Assembly: GCF_958295425.1 (NCBI RefSeq)
Contig: NC_081151.1
Location: 9,293,330 to 9,357,329, forward strand
From: Solea solea
Lineage: Eukaryota; Chordata; Actinopteri; Pleuronectiformes; Soleidae
DNA: 64,000 nucleotides
Direction of reading: 5' to 3'
Shown here: positions 51,651 to 64,000 of the stretch, piece after piece
Numbering within the stretch: the stretch's first letter is position 1
Layout of the letters: every line of letters starts with the position of its first letter
Notes under the pieces: model-generated
Told to the model about the DNA's origin: nothing
Database searches by the model: none
The model's input: the letters and a program-made list of their open reading frames with translations, nothing else
Position numbers and translations under genes: made by a program

Positions 51651-53085
51651 ATGCGACATTATTTCTTTCATTGTGCTGTTCATTCATTACAGGAATTGTT
51701 GACTCAAGCATTTTGAATAAATACATTTTGAATAAAATTATCATTTGTTATTGGAGTTATTGTTATTGACTTTTACTGAAAAGCATTTTTAATAAACCAA
51801 CTAAATATCTTGTTCTATCTATATAATATAATATACCGGTATAATTGGATAATAATAAAATACTATTAAAGCAGCAGCATCCTCCACATGACAAACGGGT
51901 ACCACGAGTGTGTTTAGTACAGCACATTTTTCTTTTTTTCTTCGCCGCGCTCATGCCGACCACATTTTAGCATCGGCTCCGCTCACTTGGAACCGTGTGC
52001 CATGTACTATCACTGATGGAAAGGAAAAAAAGATGAGTAGAGTCGAGCTGTGCCGAGTCGTGCTAAAACTGTATCGTGGAAAAGTGCCATAACAGTGTTT
52101 ATATTTAAAAGTTATGCACTACAGCTTTAAAAACTGTCTTTAACCCTTAAATGCGCCTTAAGACACCAATGTGCTCATTAAAGTACAAGCTATAAAAATT
52201 GTATACTGCACTTTTTTTTATTTTTAAGTTTTAAACCAATATCAGTCATTTCCATACATATTAAAGAATTTAACCCTAAAATTGCCAGGTTTTGTCATGA
52301 TGCACCTTCATTTTGTGCTTGAAAAAAACACATTTATTTAATTTACTTTATGCAAACTGGATTATGCCGTAACAGTGTTTATATTTAAAAGTAACGCACT
52401 CCAGCTCTAAACTGTCCTTAAACTGTGGACTGTTTGTGTTTACAAGGGAAACCCAGGTGTTAGTAATCACGTTAGTTTTGCTGTGTTGTACTAAAACGCA
52501 TATAAACCTGAAGCTACATCAGCTCTTTTTCTGATTCACACCTGTGCTTTTCCTGCACAGACTGCATGTCGTTATAATGTCTGTTGAACAGTTAAGATGA
52601 AATATTTATTTTAATATATATAACTCCACAACTGCAGGGGAAGGTACTTGTTTTTTTTTTGTACGCCACAAGCTCCGCCTCCACAAACTGACAGCAAGTA
52701 GAAGAACAGAGGTGAAAAGTCGTTGTTGTCGCCAGATTAGATTGGATTATTTCATTCAAGTCGCAGAAGTGATGAGGTTTTCTCAGAGTGAGGTGGAGCT
52801 GTTTAAGAGAAAGCTGTGTGTGCTGACTCTGCATTCCACAGCGGCTGTGGTTTTCCTCTTTGTACCTGAATAATTTGTCTGCTGCTTATTTTACAAACGT
52901 CAGCTGCTGCTGCTGCTCTCTCGCTCTCTCACTCACACACACACAGTAGGCCCAGAATAAAATCTTGCTGAGTTTGTTCAGCATTAAATACAAAGAGGTT
53001 CACACACTGTTTGAGTTTTACACATGATCACATTTACACACACACACACACACAGATGTTTGAGTAGCATTCATAGTGAGGACAT

Positions 53086-53290
53086 AATGCATAATTGCCC
53101 CTTACCCTAACCATCACAACTAAGTGCCTAACCTTAATCAAATTCTAACCCTAACCCTAAAACCAGGTCTTAACCCTGAAAAAGCCATTTTCAGGGGTGT
53201 CAGTATGTGAGGACCAGCTAAAATGTCCTCACTTTCCCAAAATGTCTCCACTTCCTTAGTGAGTATACAAGTTTTTTGGTCCTCACAAAG
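53086..53290. repeat. Fish repeat with CCCTAA-like core
   Basis: Contains CTAACCCTAACCCTAAAACC and a later GTGAGGACCAGCTAAAATGT / CCTCACTTTCCC segment, a pairing I recognise from teleost interspersed repeats. The few CCCTAA units are degenerate and sit inside the repeat, so this is not a chromosome end. Confidence 0.6.
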
Positions 53291-55141
53291 ATACCCATAC
53301 AAGAACACGTTTTATTTTTTATTTTTATTGGAATACATATTATGGTCTGCTGTACAGTTGGCAGCTTGGAGAGACCTACATGCAGAGTGCGCCGGCCACG
53401 TTAAGGTTAAAACATGCACAATGTATTAAGTCTAAAACAGGAAAAAAACCCAAAACATTAGAAATTAAAAAACAAACAAACAGCCACCCGACACAGTCCA
53501 TCTGGCATCACTGAGAAGCAAAAACAATTCTGATTTTATTACATAGACCTTATTCTACACATATTTGATTGTTCAGGCCTTGAAATTGTTACGTCTGTGT
53601 ATGAGAAAGTGAGAGATCCAGTCCTTTTTTTTTTTTTTAAATTCCTATTAGATTATTGTTTGCATGTTTTGGGATTATAAACGTGTGTCTGGGGCCTTCA
53701 AGCTTCTATCTTTGGCAGAATGTTCAAACATAAGCACAGAACATGTAGAAACCCTGAATTTATGAGCGAGGGAGAACAGAGCAGCAAAGAAGCCGGAGCA
53801 CTGAACGCCCCGATAAGAAAAGAAAGAGAAAAAAGAAAGAAGGGGGGGGGGTAACACATGGTGAAGCACTCAGCACTGCAGACCTGTTCAGCTCTGATAA
53901 AACACATATACTGTCGCTTCTTTCTTCAATGGCTATGATGAAAACCCTGGGTTCATTCTCTCCCTCTTTCTGTCTCCAAGTTGTGAGAAATGCCTTGCAT
54001 TAAAAAAAACGACAAACACAGAAAAATACTCTCCAGGAGTGTAAAAGCAACGAGGAAGACATTATCTTTCTAACAAAAACAAAAAAACAAAAAAAAACAA
54101 AACCCATATTCTTAAAATCAAGATGGACAAAATATTTAATATATTCCAAAAATAAGGCCCACTTTACAAAAGTACGTTTCTCCTTAAATAAAATGTATTC
54201 GATATAGCTTCCAAAATAAGACATCTCTTGTTTAACAAAGAATTAACAACATACACAAAAGCAGAAAAACAACAAAAGCTAAAACCCTCAAATTGAACAT
54301 TTCCCCTTTTTTATTTCAGTATTTTAGAGACGGGGGTTTCCGTCTCACTGTGAACTGGAAATACTGTGGAATGATTTTGGCACAAAGTTAGATGACGTTG
54401 GGAGACGCGGCCGCAACTCGAGGATTAACGTGATTCATTAATCTTTGATAAGTGGGATGATTTGTAAATATGGTGCAAAAAAACGTGATCTGACTGTGGC
54501 GCATTCAGCAAACAGCTACTGGAAACACACTTGAGAAGAATTCTGGCACACAAAGAAGTCAATTTAACATTTGAGGTGTTAAAAGTTAAGTGCTGGTTAA
54601 GTGCAGATTACAGCCTTATGCCACGCAATGACACCATAACCCTGGGCCTCACAATGGAAGCCTATGAGGACCAGACCTGCTCACCGAGAGCCTGAGAGAC
54701 ATGAGAGACATTCTAGTCTACTTTAGAGAAGGGAAAACTATAACACACACATAACACAAACCTCCGTTTCTTCACCATCTCTTTCTAGGAATTCTCCATC
54801 AAATCTTCCGCAGCCATGTCGGAATATTCAGCGGCAGCAGCCTTCAGACTGATCGACTGTCAACAAATGGTTTGTAAAAGTGCCATCACTCACAGATCAA
54901 AGTGACCGACAGACTCTGACCCAGCTGTGCTTTTAAATGTGCAACATCTTCACTCAGGCCCCAGATGAACAGTCAAGAGGATTCCACCGTGTCGACACGG
55001 CGCGGGGCTCTCACCACTGGAAGCAACCAACGAGAACCTGGAAACATGTGAGTGATGGCGCTGCGTCCAAAAAAAGTCACAACTGGTTTTTACCGTGATG
55101 AGTCCGGCGAGGTTTGAGTGGACGGAGTGGGTTGTGCAGTC

Positions 55142-55165
55142 GGGGGGGGGGGGGGGGGGGGGGGG
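55142..55165. repeat. Homopolymer of 24 guanines
   Basis: An uninterrupted run of 24 G on the plus strand, in otherwise AT-rich non-coding DNA. It can form G-quadruplexes and is also a place where sequencing length is unreliable. Confidence 0.95.
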
Positions 55166-58100
55166 TTTGTGGTGGCGTTAGTGTACTTTAGGGTCTTGTA
55201 AGGAATAACGGAAGTATGAGGAGCATGGCAGAAAGCTACGCTCTCTTTGAAGCCGTCCAATGTGTCGTAAAACCGGCTTTTTTCCGTTGCAAAATTTAAA
55301 ATTGAGGAGAGAAACGTTCAATTCTAAATTTTGCAATGAAAAAAGTAAATAGTTTACAAACTTTTGAGAAAATACGTAAATTGGCTAATTCAAAATCTAC
55401 TGAGGTCTTTTTTTTGGTGTAACAAAGGTTACAATTCATGACTGATTTCATGGATCCACGTTGCAAATGATTCCTCAATTTCTCGTCCTTGCATTAGTCC
55501 AGTGGTGGAATTAAAGTGACAGAAACACACGTGATTGAGGTTTTACAGATTAAATACTAGAACCCCAACGATGAATCAATTATCAATCAGTTACTTAATA
55601 AATCTCCAACTATTTTGGCAACTCAGTCTGTTAATCAGTTGAATAGTATAGCAGTGGTACGATGGCAGCTCTGGTGGAGACGAGTGAAGCCGTTTGAATT
55701 GTCTGCACGGTGGATTATAATCTAATATGTGGAGGGACTGGACTCTGACTCTGAAGTGACGGCAGGATGAAGGCGGCGGTTGAATTACCGCGCTGCTATA
55801 TACAGTAAACCTGAGCCACAGCGACGTCAGCCTTAAACATAAATAAAACTCAGTCCCGGACTCTGCATGCCGACTCTGACAGAAATACTGTACATGCGCA
55901 GGCATTTACGACAGACACCGCTTCACGTGTCCAGCTTTGAACGACAGCTCTCGCCAACATATTACACACGCGAGCGCGGGCAGGACAGGACACGCGATAC
56001 ACTCGTCGACGGTTTTAATTATCCCTGAAGCGGACGTCCCTGCCAAGCCACCCATCTCTCCCACTCTTCTGTATTTAGACTCTCCGAGCCAAGACGTAGA
56101 GACGGGATTAGCTTTGCCCCTGACCTCTGACCTTTCTCATCTTCCCCGGGGAGCTGGTCATCACTATCTGGTGACAGGGCCTTCAATAAAACAACTCTTT
56201 GAGCCGACATCACATGGACACAGGACTTTCTTTCTCTGTAGAAAACTATAATTTCAAGGGAAAAGACGGAGGGAGCTTTGGATTTTCTGGAAATACTAAA
56301 AGGAAAATTGGAGATGGTTAAAAAAGATGAGAAATTGGGGGAAGAGATGGCAACAGCTCTTGGTAAATGAATAGAGTGGTAGCAGAAACAATAACAGAGC
56401 AAAGCACAAGAAGGGCTTTATGATTGTCAAGCGTTGGCACGAGCACTAAGAACTCTGGACAGGACGTCTGGTCTGTTTCTGAAGCCAGCAGTGACCATGA
56501 AGCGGCCACATGGCAATCGTCTCCGAAGCCGACTATGACAGACCCAATCTCCAGGACGCAGCTTTTTGGGCGTAGCGGGCCTGTATTCTTTAAAATCAGA
56601 ACTTTCTGGATTTCCATCAGGGAGGAGTCCCCCCGCCGAGGACGCGCAACCATCCCTCCAAATGTAAAGAATACACGATGACGTGCGATTTATCTGCTCA
56701 GCGACGTTAAAAGTCTAAAATCGTTAGGATAATCTACTCAGAATATCCCAAGGCACAGATGAACACGAACACTTGATATTTCTAGCAAAGATTAAAAGTG
56801 TGCAATCAGAAAGTTTAAAAATAACAAACAAAGTTTGGACTTAAAAACTAAGCGATCACGTGTATAATTTGTATGAGCAGCACGGTGACGGATGCAGTTT
56901 GATTCCACATAATCCCAAATTCTGCTCTTCTAATCTATAAAGTGACAACAGACGGGGCTCCTGCCACCAGGCAGACCTTTTTCCACAATAAAAGAGCCAG
57001 TTCTAATAAATATCACAGCTCTATGGTGGCTGCCACAACTGAGCACAGAATCATCCCCAGCAGTTTTGCACTCAACAGCACTTAAATACATAACAGCAGA
57101 ACAAACCAGATGGAGAGAAGTTCTTCAGCACAGTTGTGGATTATGTTACTTTTATCTGCCGTATTCAGGAGATTAAAAAAAAGAAAAGAACTGAAATACT
57201 GGCGCATCAAGCCGCCAGACAACTGGCTATTCAGCCGCATGCCTTAGCATCGTTCATACATTTAGTTGTTTTGCTTGCATCAGTCGTCATGCTGCGGTTA
57301 ATCTTGCGTGTTATAATCCAGCATGGAGCCCGTTTTCTAAAGTCTTTAGAGTTAACAGAAAACGTCCGACGGCGTGAGTGAGGTTTTCTCTCAGAGAAGT
57401 TTACCTTAAATTACTGGCCAATACTTATCACTGCTGCTCTGCCTCCCCAGCATACCAACCAGGACGTCACAAAGTAATAATCCTCTGGAGATGTAGGAAA
57501 CGGAGAAAAGCTGGTTACGATTCGCACGGCGAACCCAGTCACGTACGAGCTGAAGCGTCGGTTCCTTGATTGTTCAGAAGTTGTTTTCCGACGACTGGCA
57601 GATATATGTACACAGGTATTTACAGCAGCAACTACATAAAACGTCAGGTTTGCTGGTAATCCACAGTCCAGTGTTCGGATTAATTAGAAACCGAACACGT
57701 TGCTCTCCGCATAAATGAAAGGACAGTTGCAACAGACGTGAAACAAAGCACCATGGGAATTGTAGCTTGGATTGAGGTAAAAAAAAACAAAAAAAACCCA
57801 AATCATTTCTTTTATTTCCTACATGTGTATTGCATTTTTTTTTTTTTTAAGTTTTTTTTAAATCTTGTTATGGTTGAGAAGATCATGAGAGGAGAGGATG
57901 ATGCAGAACAGGAAGCGAATCACAAAAGAATAATAAACGAGTGAGAGCAAAAAGCAAAAATCACGGTCCCAGTTTGTCAGAAATGTGTGTATGTGTGTGA
58001 TAATCTGTGTGCTGAGTCACTTCACTTCACTACTAATACCCCAAAAGCCAGTTTAATCCCTGGATTAAACGTCTTCTTCACAAATGGAAAGGTCTTTGAT

Positions 58101-58246
58101 TTGCTCAAACCGACGAGTTACGTTAGCATTAATCCTTAATTTTATTTTATTTTAAAAAGTGCTCAATATACTTTTTTTAAAAAAACACCACAGCATTATC
58201 ACTTTTGTTGTTGTTGTTTTTCCGTCACATCTGTGATGTCACAGTT

Positions 58247-58265
58247 CACACACACACACACACAC
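58247..58265. repeat. CA microsatellite
   Basis: A short CA tract about 30 bp before the long TA microsatellite. Confidence 0.85.
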
Positions 58266-58293
58266 GGCCGCTGTGTTTGAATGTTTGTGTGTA

Positions 58294-58420
<127 letters not shown>

Positions 58421-59065
58421 GTATTTATGTGTGTGGAAAAATCACCAGAAAGACGAGAAGATGGTTAGACGGAGAGAAAAGGTGAATATTTTGTGATGCA
58501 TGTTCGCTTCCTGTTTTTGGTCACATGTAAGGTAAAGATCCTCCTCCTTAGTTTGTGAATGAGTTTGCATGAAGATCCAGGCCCTCAGTGATCGGCAAAG
58601 AGTTGAAATCGTGATTCAAAAGTGACATGTACTGTATATTCAGCTGTAATGGTCCTCTGAGAAAAGGCACTCTCACTGTCGTGAGTCCATCTTCCTCCAA
58701 CTCTCTTTAAACCCTCGCTGGCGGGTCAGAAAACGAAATCTCCAGTCGTCCCCAGCATGCCAGCCTCTCCCTTGTCAAAGTTCAGGATTACACTATAATA
58801 CATCCAATAAAAGAAGCAGAAGAGGACACACGGGCTGGTGAGGCGACGCAGACGCTGTCTTTCCATTTTATGCCTCTTTGGGGACAAAAAAAAAACAACT
58901 TCCGGATAGGAAGAGCGGTTCACGTCTTCGTGTACGCTCAGGGTCAGATCTGTGGTTTATTGTCGTGTGCGGCTGTAACTGCCTTTTTTTTTTTCCCTCG
59001 TCTTTGCTGGTTATAAAAGCTGCAGATGTTGTCTGGGCTGGACGTAGTGGTAATAGTTGTAGCCA

Positions 59066-59122
59066 TTAGATGATGGGAGACTTGTGTTTGGCTCTGCTTT
59101 TGCCATTGAGAGCTGAATGGAG
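59066..59122 (-). other. Possible downstream exon of the same minus-strand gene
   Basis: On the minus strand a strong pyrimidine-rich acceptor (TTTTTTTCCCCCCCTCAACAG) ends at 59,123. All three frames stay open for at least 18 codons; phase 0 reads LHSALNGKSRAKHKSPII and stops at 59,066, and the other two run longer. It could be an alternative last coding exon or a 3' UTR exon spliced from the donor at 59,759. No family match. Confidence 0.3.
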
Positions 59123-59791
59123 CTGTTGAGGGGGGAAAAAAACATTATTTTAACATATTTAACATTTTATCACAATTTATCATCATTAAAAACGAGGTAA
59201 TTTGGCACAAACTGGGGGGGATTTGAGTCTCAATTAAAATGATTTCAGCCAGTTAGTCTTTTAGTTCATGCATAGCAAATAAGCAAGAGATTCCTCAGCA
59301 CACTCTATTAGAAATGAATAAATAATTCATATTTACATTGGTTAAAATGGAGGTCTTTATGGGGTTTAATAACAAAGTTCTCTTATCAAGACCTTATTTA
59401 AAAAATGACAAACAAAACAGATCAAATCAGATTGTCCTGGTGCTCCTCTAGAAACCTGTGCTGTGCTTTATTGTCTATTTTCCTCTATATGGTAACAATT
59501 TACAAAATTAACATCAGGCACTAATGAAGAAGACCTCAAACTAGTGATTGAGACGATTCAGGAGAATGTTTTGGCTTCAGGATGATACTGGGAGACCACG
59601 TCCATGTTTTATTTACAGTCCACATGTCACTCCTAACGTGCCCACAATAACAATTTCAAACTAGTGACGGATGTCTCACACCCGTCGCTGCACAATCATG
59701 CAGTTAACTCTACTTGCTCCAACTGTGCCCTGTACATTTGGTGTAAAAGAGAAGCCTACCTGTCCTCTTTGCTGCTCAGACCCAAAACAGC

Positions 59792-60040
59792 CTAATGGTA
59801 ATCAGGCTGTCGCTGGCTCCATGGTCGACTCCCTGCCCCACTCCTTCCATCTGTTCTGGTCCCTGACCCCTGACCACCGCGACCGGACCACAGGTCCCCT
59901 CCTCGAGAGGACGGTCCTGTTGACTTGGCCGCACGGTCATACGAGCTCCCGAGGTGGGGCGAGTCACCGCTGGGTGGCTGTCGTCTCCAGGACGCCGGGC
60001 TGTGGCTCGGGTTTGGAGTGGGGTCTACGCTATCAGCAGC
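59792..60040 (-). CDS. Probable C-terminal exon of an unidentified gene
   Basis: On the minus strand a TTCTAAC branch-like motif and CTCTTCCAG acceptor are followed by 82 sense codons and TAG (59794-59792). The frame is open from the splice site, in phase 0, and much richer in GC than its surroundings. The peptide is Ser/Gly/Arg/Pro-rich (ADSVDPTPNPSHSPASWRRQ, then GSSYDRAAKST, ending SRPWSQRQPDYH) and looks disordered. A GACAG|GTAGGC donor lies 31 bases past the stop, so a UTR exon may follow. I do not recognise the protein. Human LUZP1 lies tail-to-tail with KDM1A, so position and strand make luzp1 a candidate. A second frame is also open over much of the block. Confidence 0.5.
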   Translation of the reverse strand, partial: AADSVDPTPNPSHSPASWRRQPPSGDSPHLGSSYDRAAKSTGPSSRGGDLWSGRGGQGSGTRTDGRSGAGSRPWSQRQPDYH

Positions 60041-63000
60041 CTGGAAGAGTTAGAACGTCGGATAAAGATAGGTGTCGTTCACGGATGAATTGGTAGTTTA
60101 AACAAGCTTTTTTTGTTTGAAGCCACTATTATGCAAGGTGGTGTAGTGGCATTACAGTAATTAGACCCAGATTTGTGACCCAGATTTACAGAGTGGAGTC
60201 TGCTGACGTCAACAAATGACCAGCTAGGTCTCTCGCGTTGCTTCACTCCGAAACTGACACACAAATAGATGCTGCTGCTGCTGCTCAGTGTCATTTGCAC
60301 TGGTGCTCAAAAGAAACCTGGAAACAGGAACCTCAAGCACAGAGATAAGGCTGGAGTCCATTTACAGCCGCACGTGTCGCTATAGAGAGCTGTTTCAGGA
60401 CTTGTGTTTAGCGCCTACACTCTGTAGTTTTGCCATAAGTTTGGTGAGAAATGCAAACAGAGTCGAGTTCATTCCCACATTCTGGAGTTGTGTACTGGAG
60501 CTCTGGGCATTTTGTTTAGACGGTTTTGGGCCATGTTTGGATTCTTTTTCGTAATATGTGGGCATTTAATGCATGCTGTTTATGTTAACTGGTGTGTGAC
60601 AGGGAAAGTCTGCCATGTGTAGTCTTGTGCCAGGGGAAAAATCCCCGAGAGAGAGAAAAAAAAAAAAGGAAAAAAGCCCCAAACATACCCCAAACTGAGA
60701 GATTTATAATTTGGTGGGCTGACTAGAAAACAAACCCCAAGTTACTAGTCTGTGGTAGCTGCAACAGCACGTTTCCCTCACATAACCTCAGTAACCCCGC
60801 TCTAAGAAAGTGAGAGTTAGATGACGATGCAGTTTCTACGGCGCACAGAAACGGCACCCAGCTCCTGTAATTTCAGCTTTAAAAAAAGCACCATAATTAG
60901 TGACATTTGGTGGGTTGGAGTTGGCTTCTGAAGCACTTTTAGAATGCATTCTCACTAATTGGCTTTAATGGAGCCCTGCTGGACTGCCTTTCTCAGTCTC
61001 CTGGGGTAACAGACAGGAAATCAGTAACCAGTGGGCCCTGCCAAAGGGGCGTGGTCAATGCGGTCACTTCCTGCTCCAGTCACTAGGGGAGGAAATGGCA
61101 GAGTGGCATGCTCTCCTTCTATGGTAAGCTGCTGGATGCAGGGCCCAGAGTTTCTCAGAAGGTTGCCATGTGATGCACTTCCAGTGTTCCTCCTCCACCC
61201 ACACATTGCAACATCAGAGGTAAATGAATCAGAAGTTAATAAAGACAGGAGCGACGAGAGAGGTTTGTAATAAAAACCGTCAGAAGCTAAATTTGTCTAC
61301 ATTTAACTGGCTTGGATCTACTCTTTTATTTCTCAGCAAAAAAATGCCCACTCTCAAAGTCTGTCTTACTTAATATTCCCCTCATGCACTCTTGAGCTGC
61401 ATGACTAGAAACAAGTCCTCACTTGGAAAATTAGAACAGAAACAGTGAGACGACTCTTTCAATATCCAGAACGAAAGCCAACCTATTTAAGAAATAACAC
61501 AAAAAGAATGTCAGAGAAAAACTACATCTCCACTGCTCTGACTCTTGCCAGCCCAAACTCTTAAATCTGCTCTCTAGTAAGATTGTGCTCAGGACACTGA
61601 CATGGTAAAAATTGTGAGTTTTATTAGCCCAGATGATGATTATGATTGATAGAAGCTTCTAATTTATTGTTCTCTGATGTTCCAGAGGCTCTCTTTCTGT
61701 CCAGTTCACATCAACTGAACACATGGGTCCCAAAACTTTACCTTCCAGCTGCCACTGGTCTTTGATTCAACAAAGGATGTTATGGTATCTCGCTCATGAG
61801 CCACATCGGCCCCGCTGTCCTCAGCCAAACATAAGTTCACAGCTCATTCATGCACAGGGCTGAGGTTTCCTTCAGCTACAGCAGTGAGGAAGGACTACAA
61901 TGCCGTTCTGTTCTGTCCTGTGCTCTGAGGTGCGGAGTGACGCTGACGTATTTACACTAAATCATATAAGAACGAAGCTCTGAGTGCGTTTCCCTTCACC
62001 AAGGACTTTTGTCAGGAAAGACTTAACATGACGTTAAGGCAGCGTCCTGGGTTTGGACGTATTTGGTCACAAACAAAAGTAATGGTGTGATTTAAAAGTT
62101 GATGGATAAAAAAAAAAACACCTTAAATGGTTGCACAAATGAATCAATCATTCAAGTATTCCTGTAATACTTGTGCACCATAGTTCATGATAATGCATGA
62201 TAATCCCGTACTTGTAATTGTTTCTCTTTTGCTGCTTTTAGGTTCAAAATCATTATCTCTGCAAATAATGAAAAGCCTTGTAGATGTTGAGACATTGCGA
62301 TATTTCATTGGATAAATAAAAAAAATGGTCATCTTCTGTTCACCACAACTTTCACTAACCCTTCTGTTACCGTCCTGTTGTCGCCGACCGGATTTGGCAC
62401 GCACACTTTACATTACCATAACTTGTGATATCTAGAAAATTCAAAAACTACCAGAAAGCAGATCAATAGAGCTTTGCGCTCATATACTTGTCAATACGGT
62501 AGAAACTCAGAACTGTTATTCCTAAACGGTTGAATAACTGCCAGATATGGAGAGTTGAAGTTATCTTGGAAAGATAAGAACTCTTTTGACAATTCTACAG
62601 CCATAAAATCAAACTAAATCCAAACAGGCTGATTATCATGGTGATCATAAGAGGGTTAAAAACAGTCCAATAAAACATTCAAGTGACAATCAGAAGAAAA
62701 GGCCAAAGGCTAAGGGATTGCTAAAGGCTTCATCCCCTGGGGAACATGAATACCTGCACGATTTATCTGATTTATCCGTCCCTCGTGGCTAAAAATGGGC
62801 ACCAATATTGATGGTCAGGATAAAGCAAAAGCAAAAGTGTCAACGTTAAAGTGCATCTATGGATTCAGGCCATGTCGATACAACCATGACCTTTCAACAG
62901 TATTCAAAAATACAACTCCCAATCAAATAACATTAAAATGGAAGATAATCAATATGCTCCAGGGTATTTCTCAAGTCTCCTCTTTAATGACTATTGATCA

Positions 63001-64000
63001 ATAATGTCTTTCTGATACTGAGCTGATTCAAGTCTCAGCATGAGACAAAGCTTCTGATGTGAAAAGGTCACGCCTTCTGTTCAACCAAAGCTTTTTTTAT
63101 GCTCAGAGATAAGGATTGAAATCTTAAATAACTACATACGGTGCGATCACGATCATATAGTGTATAAACAGCTGCTGTTTAACCGCGGACTGAATCTTGA
63201 ATGGATCGCAGTCTAGCCAAGAAGCACAAATACCCAGTGAAAAATGATCAATGGGATGTTGCTTCATAATGACTGGCGACATTCCTCTCCCATCATACTA
63301 AAAGCCTCCATCTGCAGACTTGTAATAAGAATAATAATAATAATATCTCTCAACCTCCGACACTGCAATCACAAAGTAATCCCAACCTCCCGCTGTCCTA
63401 ACGACAGCTGTATTTATCCAAACCTCTTGGGAACGGATGCTTTTCAGACCGATGAAATGTTCTGAAAATCCAAACCAAGACGAGCGGCCGTGCTCCAACA
63501 CATGCTTCAAAGCACAGTTACCATCCAAAGATCCAAAGTATGCTGTTTTTTTTGTTTTTTTTTTGCCCCGTAGCACTTCTTGGTCCAAATGAGATTGTCA
63601 GTTTTTACATGAAGCTCCAGGACGGATAAGCTTTTTCTGCACCACAGTCAAACAAGTGGGTTTAGGAAATCCCCATAATAAAGTACAAAGCACATGGCTG
63701 ATAAAAAAAAAAACTGATGGAGTGACAAAACATCAGCACTTTATCAGGCCGCTGCTGTTTTACCACTTCAGTGGTATTTAATTTCTAGCGTAAACCAGAG
63801 ATGAGTAAATGTAAAACAGGGTCAGGAGGAGGAGAAGAAGAGCAGGACTCTACTGAACCTGCCCTGAAAACAAAGCTGCTGCTACAACACACTGTTGTTC
63901 ACCCGGACACCAGCTCCCCACATACAGTATTTGAAGTCGTTTTGAGGAGAAGGGGCGGAGTAAGAGACTCTTGCGTGACCAATGACAGACAGATTACATC
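60041..64000. other. No gene recognised (intron or intergenic)
   Basis: I found no exon with convincing splice sites and coding bias on either strand. If the minus-strand gene ending near 59.8 kb is real, this is probably its intron. Open frames at 61,021-61,270, 62,144-62,404 and 63,298-63,588 show no family similarity and no supporting splice context. Confidence 0.5.

Larger units (their letters stand above)
48606..53300. other. Intergenic region, no gene recognised
   Basis: I found no exon with credible splice sites or family similarity here. Contents are repeat debris: a fish repeat with CCTAATAAAGTGGCCAGT near 48,937, a possible repeat of unknown family at about 50,770-50,980, a hAT fragment at 51,361-51,650, a fragment with GAGTCGAGCTGTGCCGAGTC near 52,035-52,092, a direct repeat (52,091 and 52,371), and a short CA tract near 53,037-53,055. 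Confidence 0.6.

Noticed and set aside
53100..53180. Telomere-like CCCTAA units suggesting a chromosome end or fusion point
   Set aside because: Only a few imperfect units inside a known-looking fish dispersed repeat.
59671..60096. Plus-strand 141-codon frame
   Set aside because: It is the complement of the GC-rich minus-strand exon candidate; the minus strand has the splice acceptor at its edge and a frame open from there to a stop.

Overview
This is nuclear DNA from a ray-finned fish, most likely a percomorph teleost. The genes have vertebrate exon-intron structure with GT-AG introns, and the proteins match vertebrate families closely. The AT-rich spacers carry typical teleost repeats: a tRNA-derived SINE with an L2-like tail, short non-autonomous hAT elements with 8-bp target duplications, and CA, TA and CT microsatellites. 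Nothing bacterial, viral or CRISPR-like was seen. I rebuilt the genes exon by exon from splice sites and reading phase, and every internal junction listed keeps the frame unless noted.

Layout. (1) 40-12,790 (+): 3' part of pericentrin (pcnt), long coiled coil then the PACT centrosome-targeting domain; the gene begins left of the window. (2) 14,612-21,774 (+): complete SUMO protease gene, senp2-like, with an intact His-Asp-Cys triad. (3) 23,321-26,822 (+): complete transformer-2 splicing factor, best read as tra2b, with a 272-nt purine-rich poison exon in intron 1. (4) 31,768-28,567 (-): complete CDC50-family P4-ATPase partner, probably tmem30c, convergent with tra2b. (5) 35,537-47,794 (+): complete lysine demethylase kdm1a/LSD1, divergent from tmem30c across a short promoter region (32,848-33,465). 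(6) 48,600-64,000: no complete gene. A GC-rich exon on the minus strand (60,040-59,792), with a good acceptor, 82 sense codons and a stop, and a possible second exon at 59,122 suggest the 3' end of a gene convergent with kdm1a. Human LUZP1 lies tail-to-tail with KDM1A, so luzp1 is the leading positional guess, not confirmed by sequence.

The genes do not form one pathway; they are housekeeping genes of centrosome, SUMO, splicing, lipid-flippase and chromatin biology. No undescribed multi-gene system is visible. The best targets for follow-up are the tra2b poison exon, the unresolved 3' end of pcnt, the unidentified minus-strand exons near 59-60 kb, the dyad in the senp2 promoter, and a mirrored arrangement of SINE and hAT copies on either side of the tra2b-tmem30c block.
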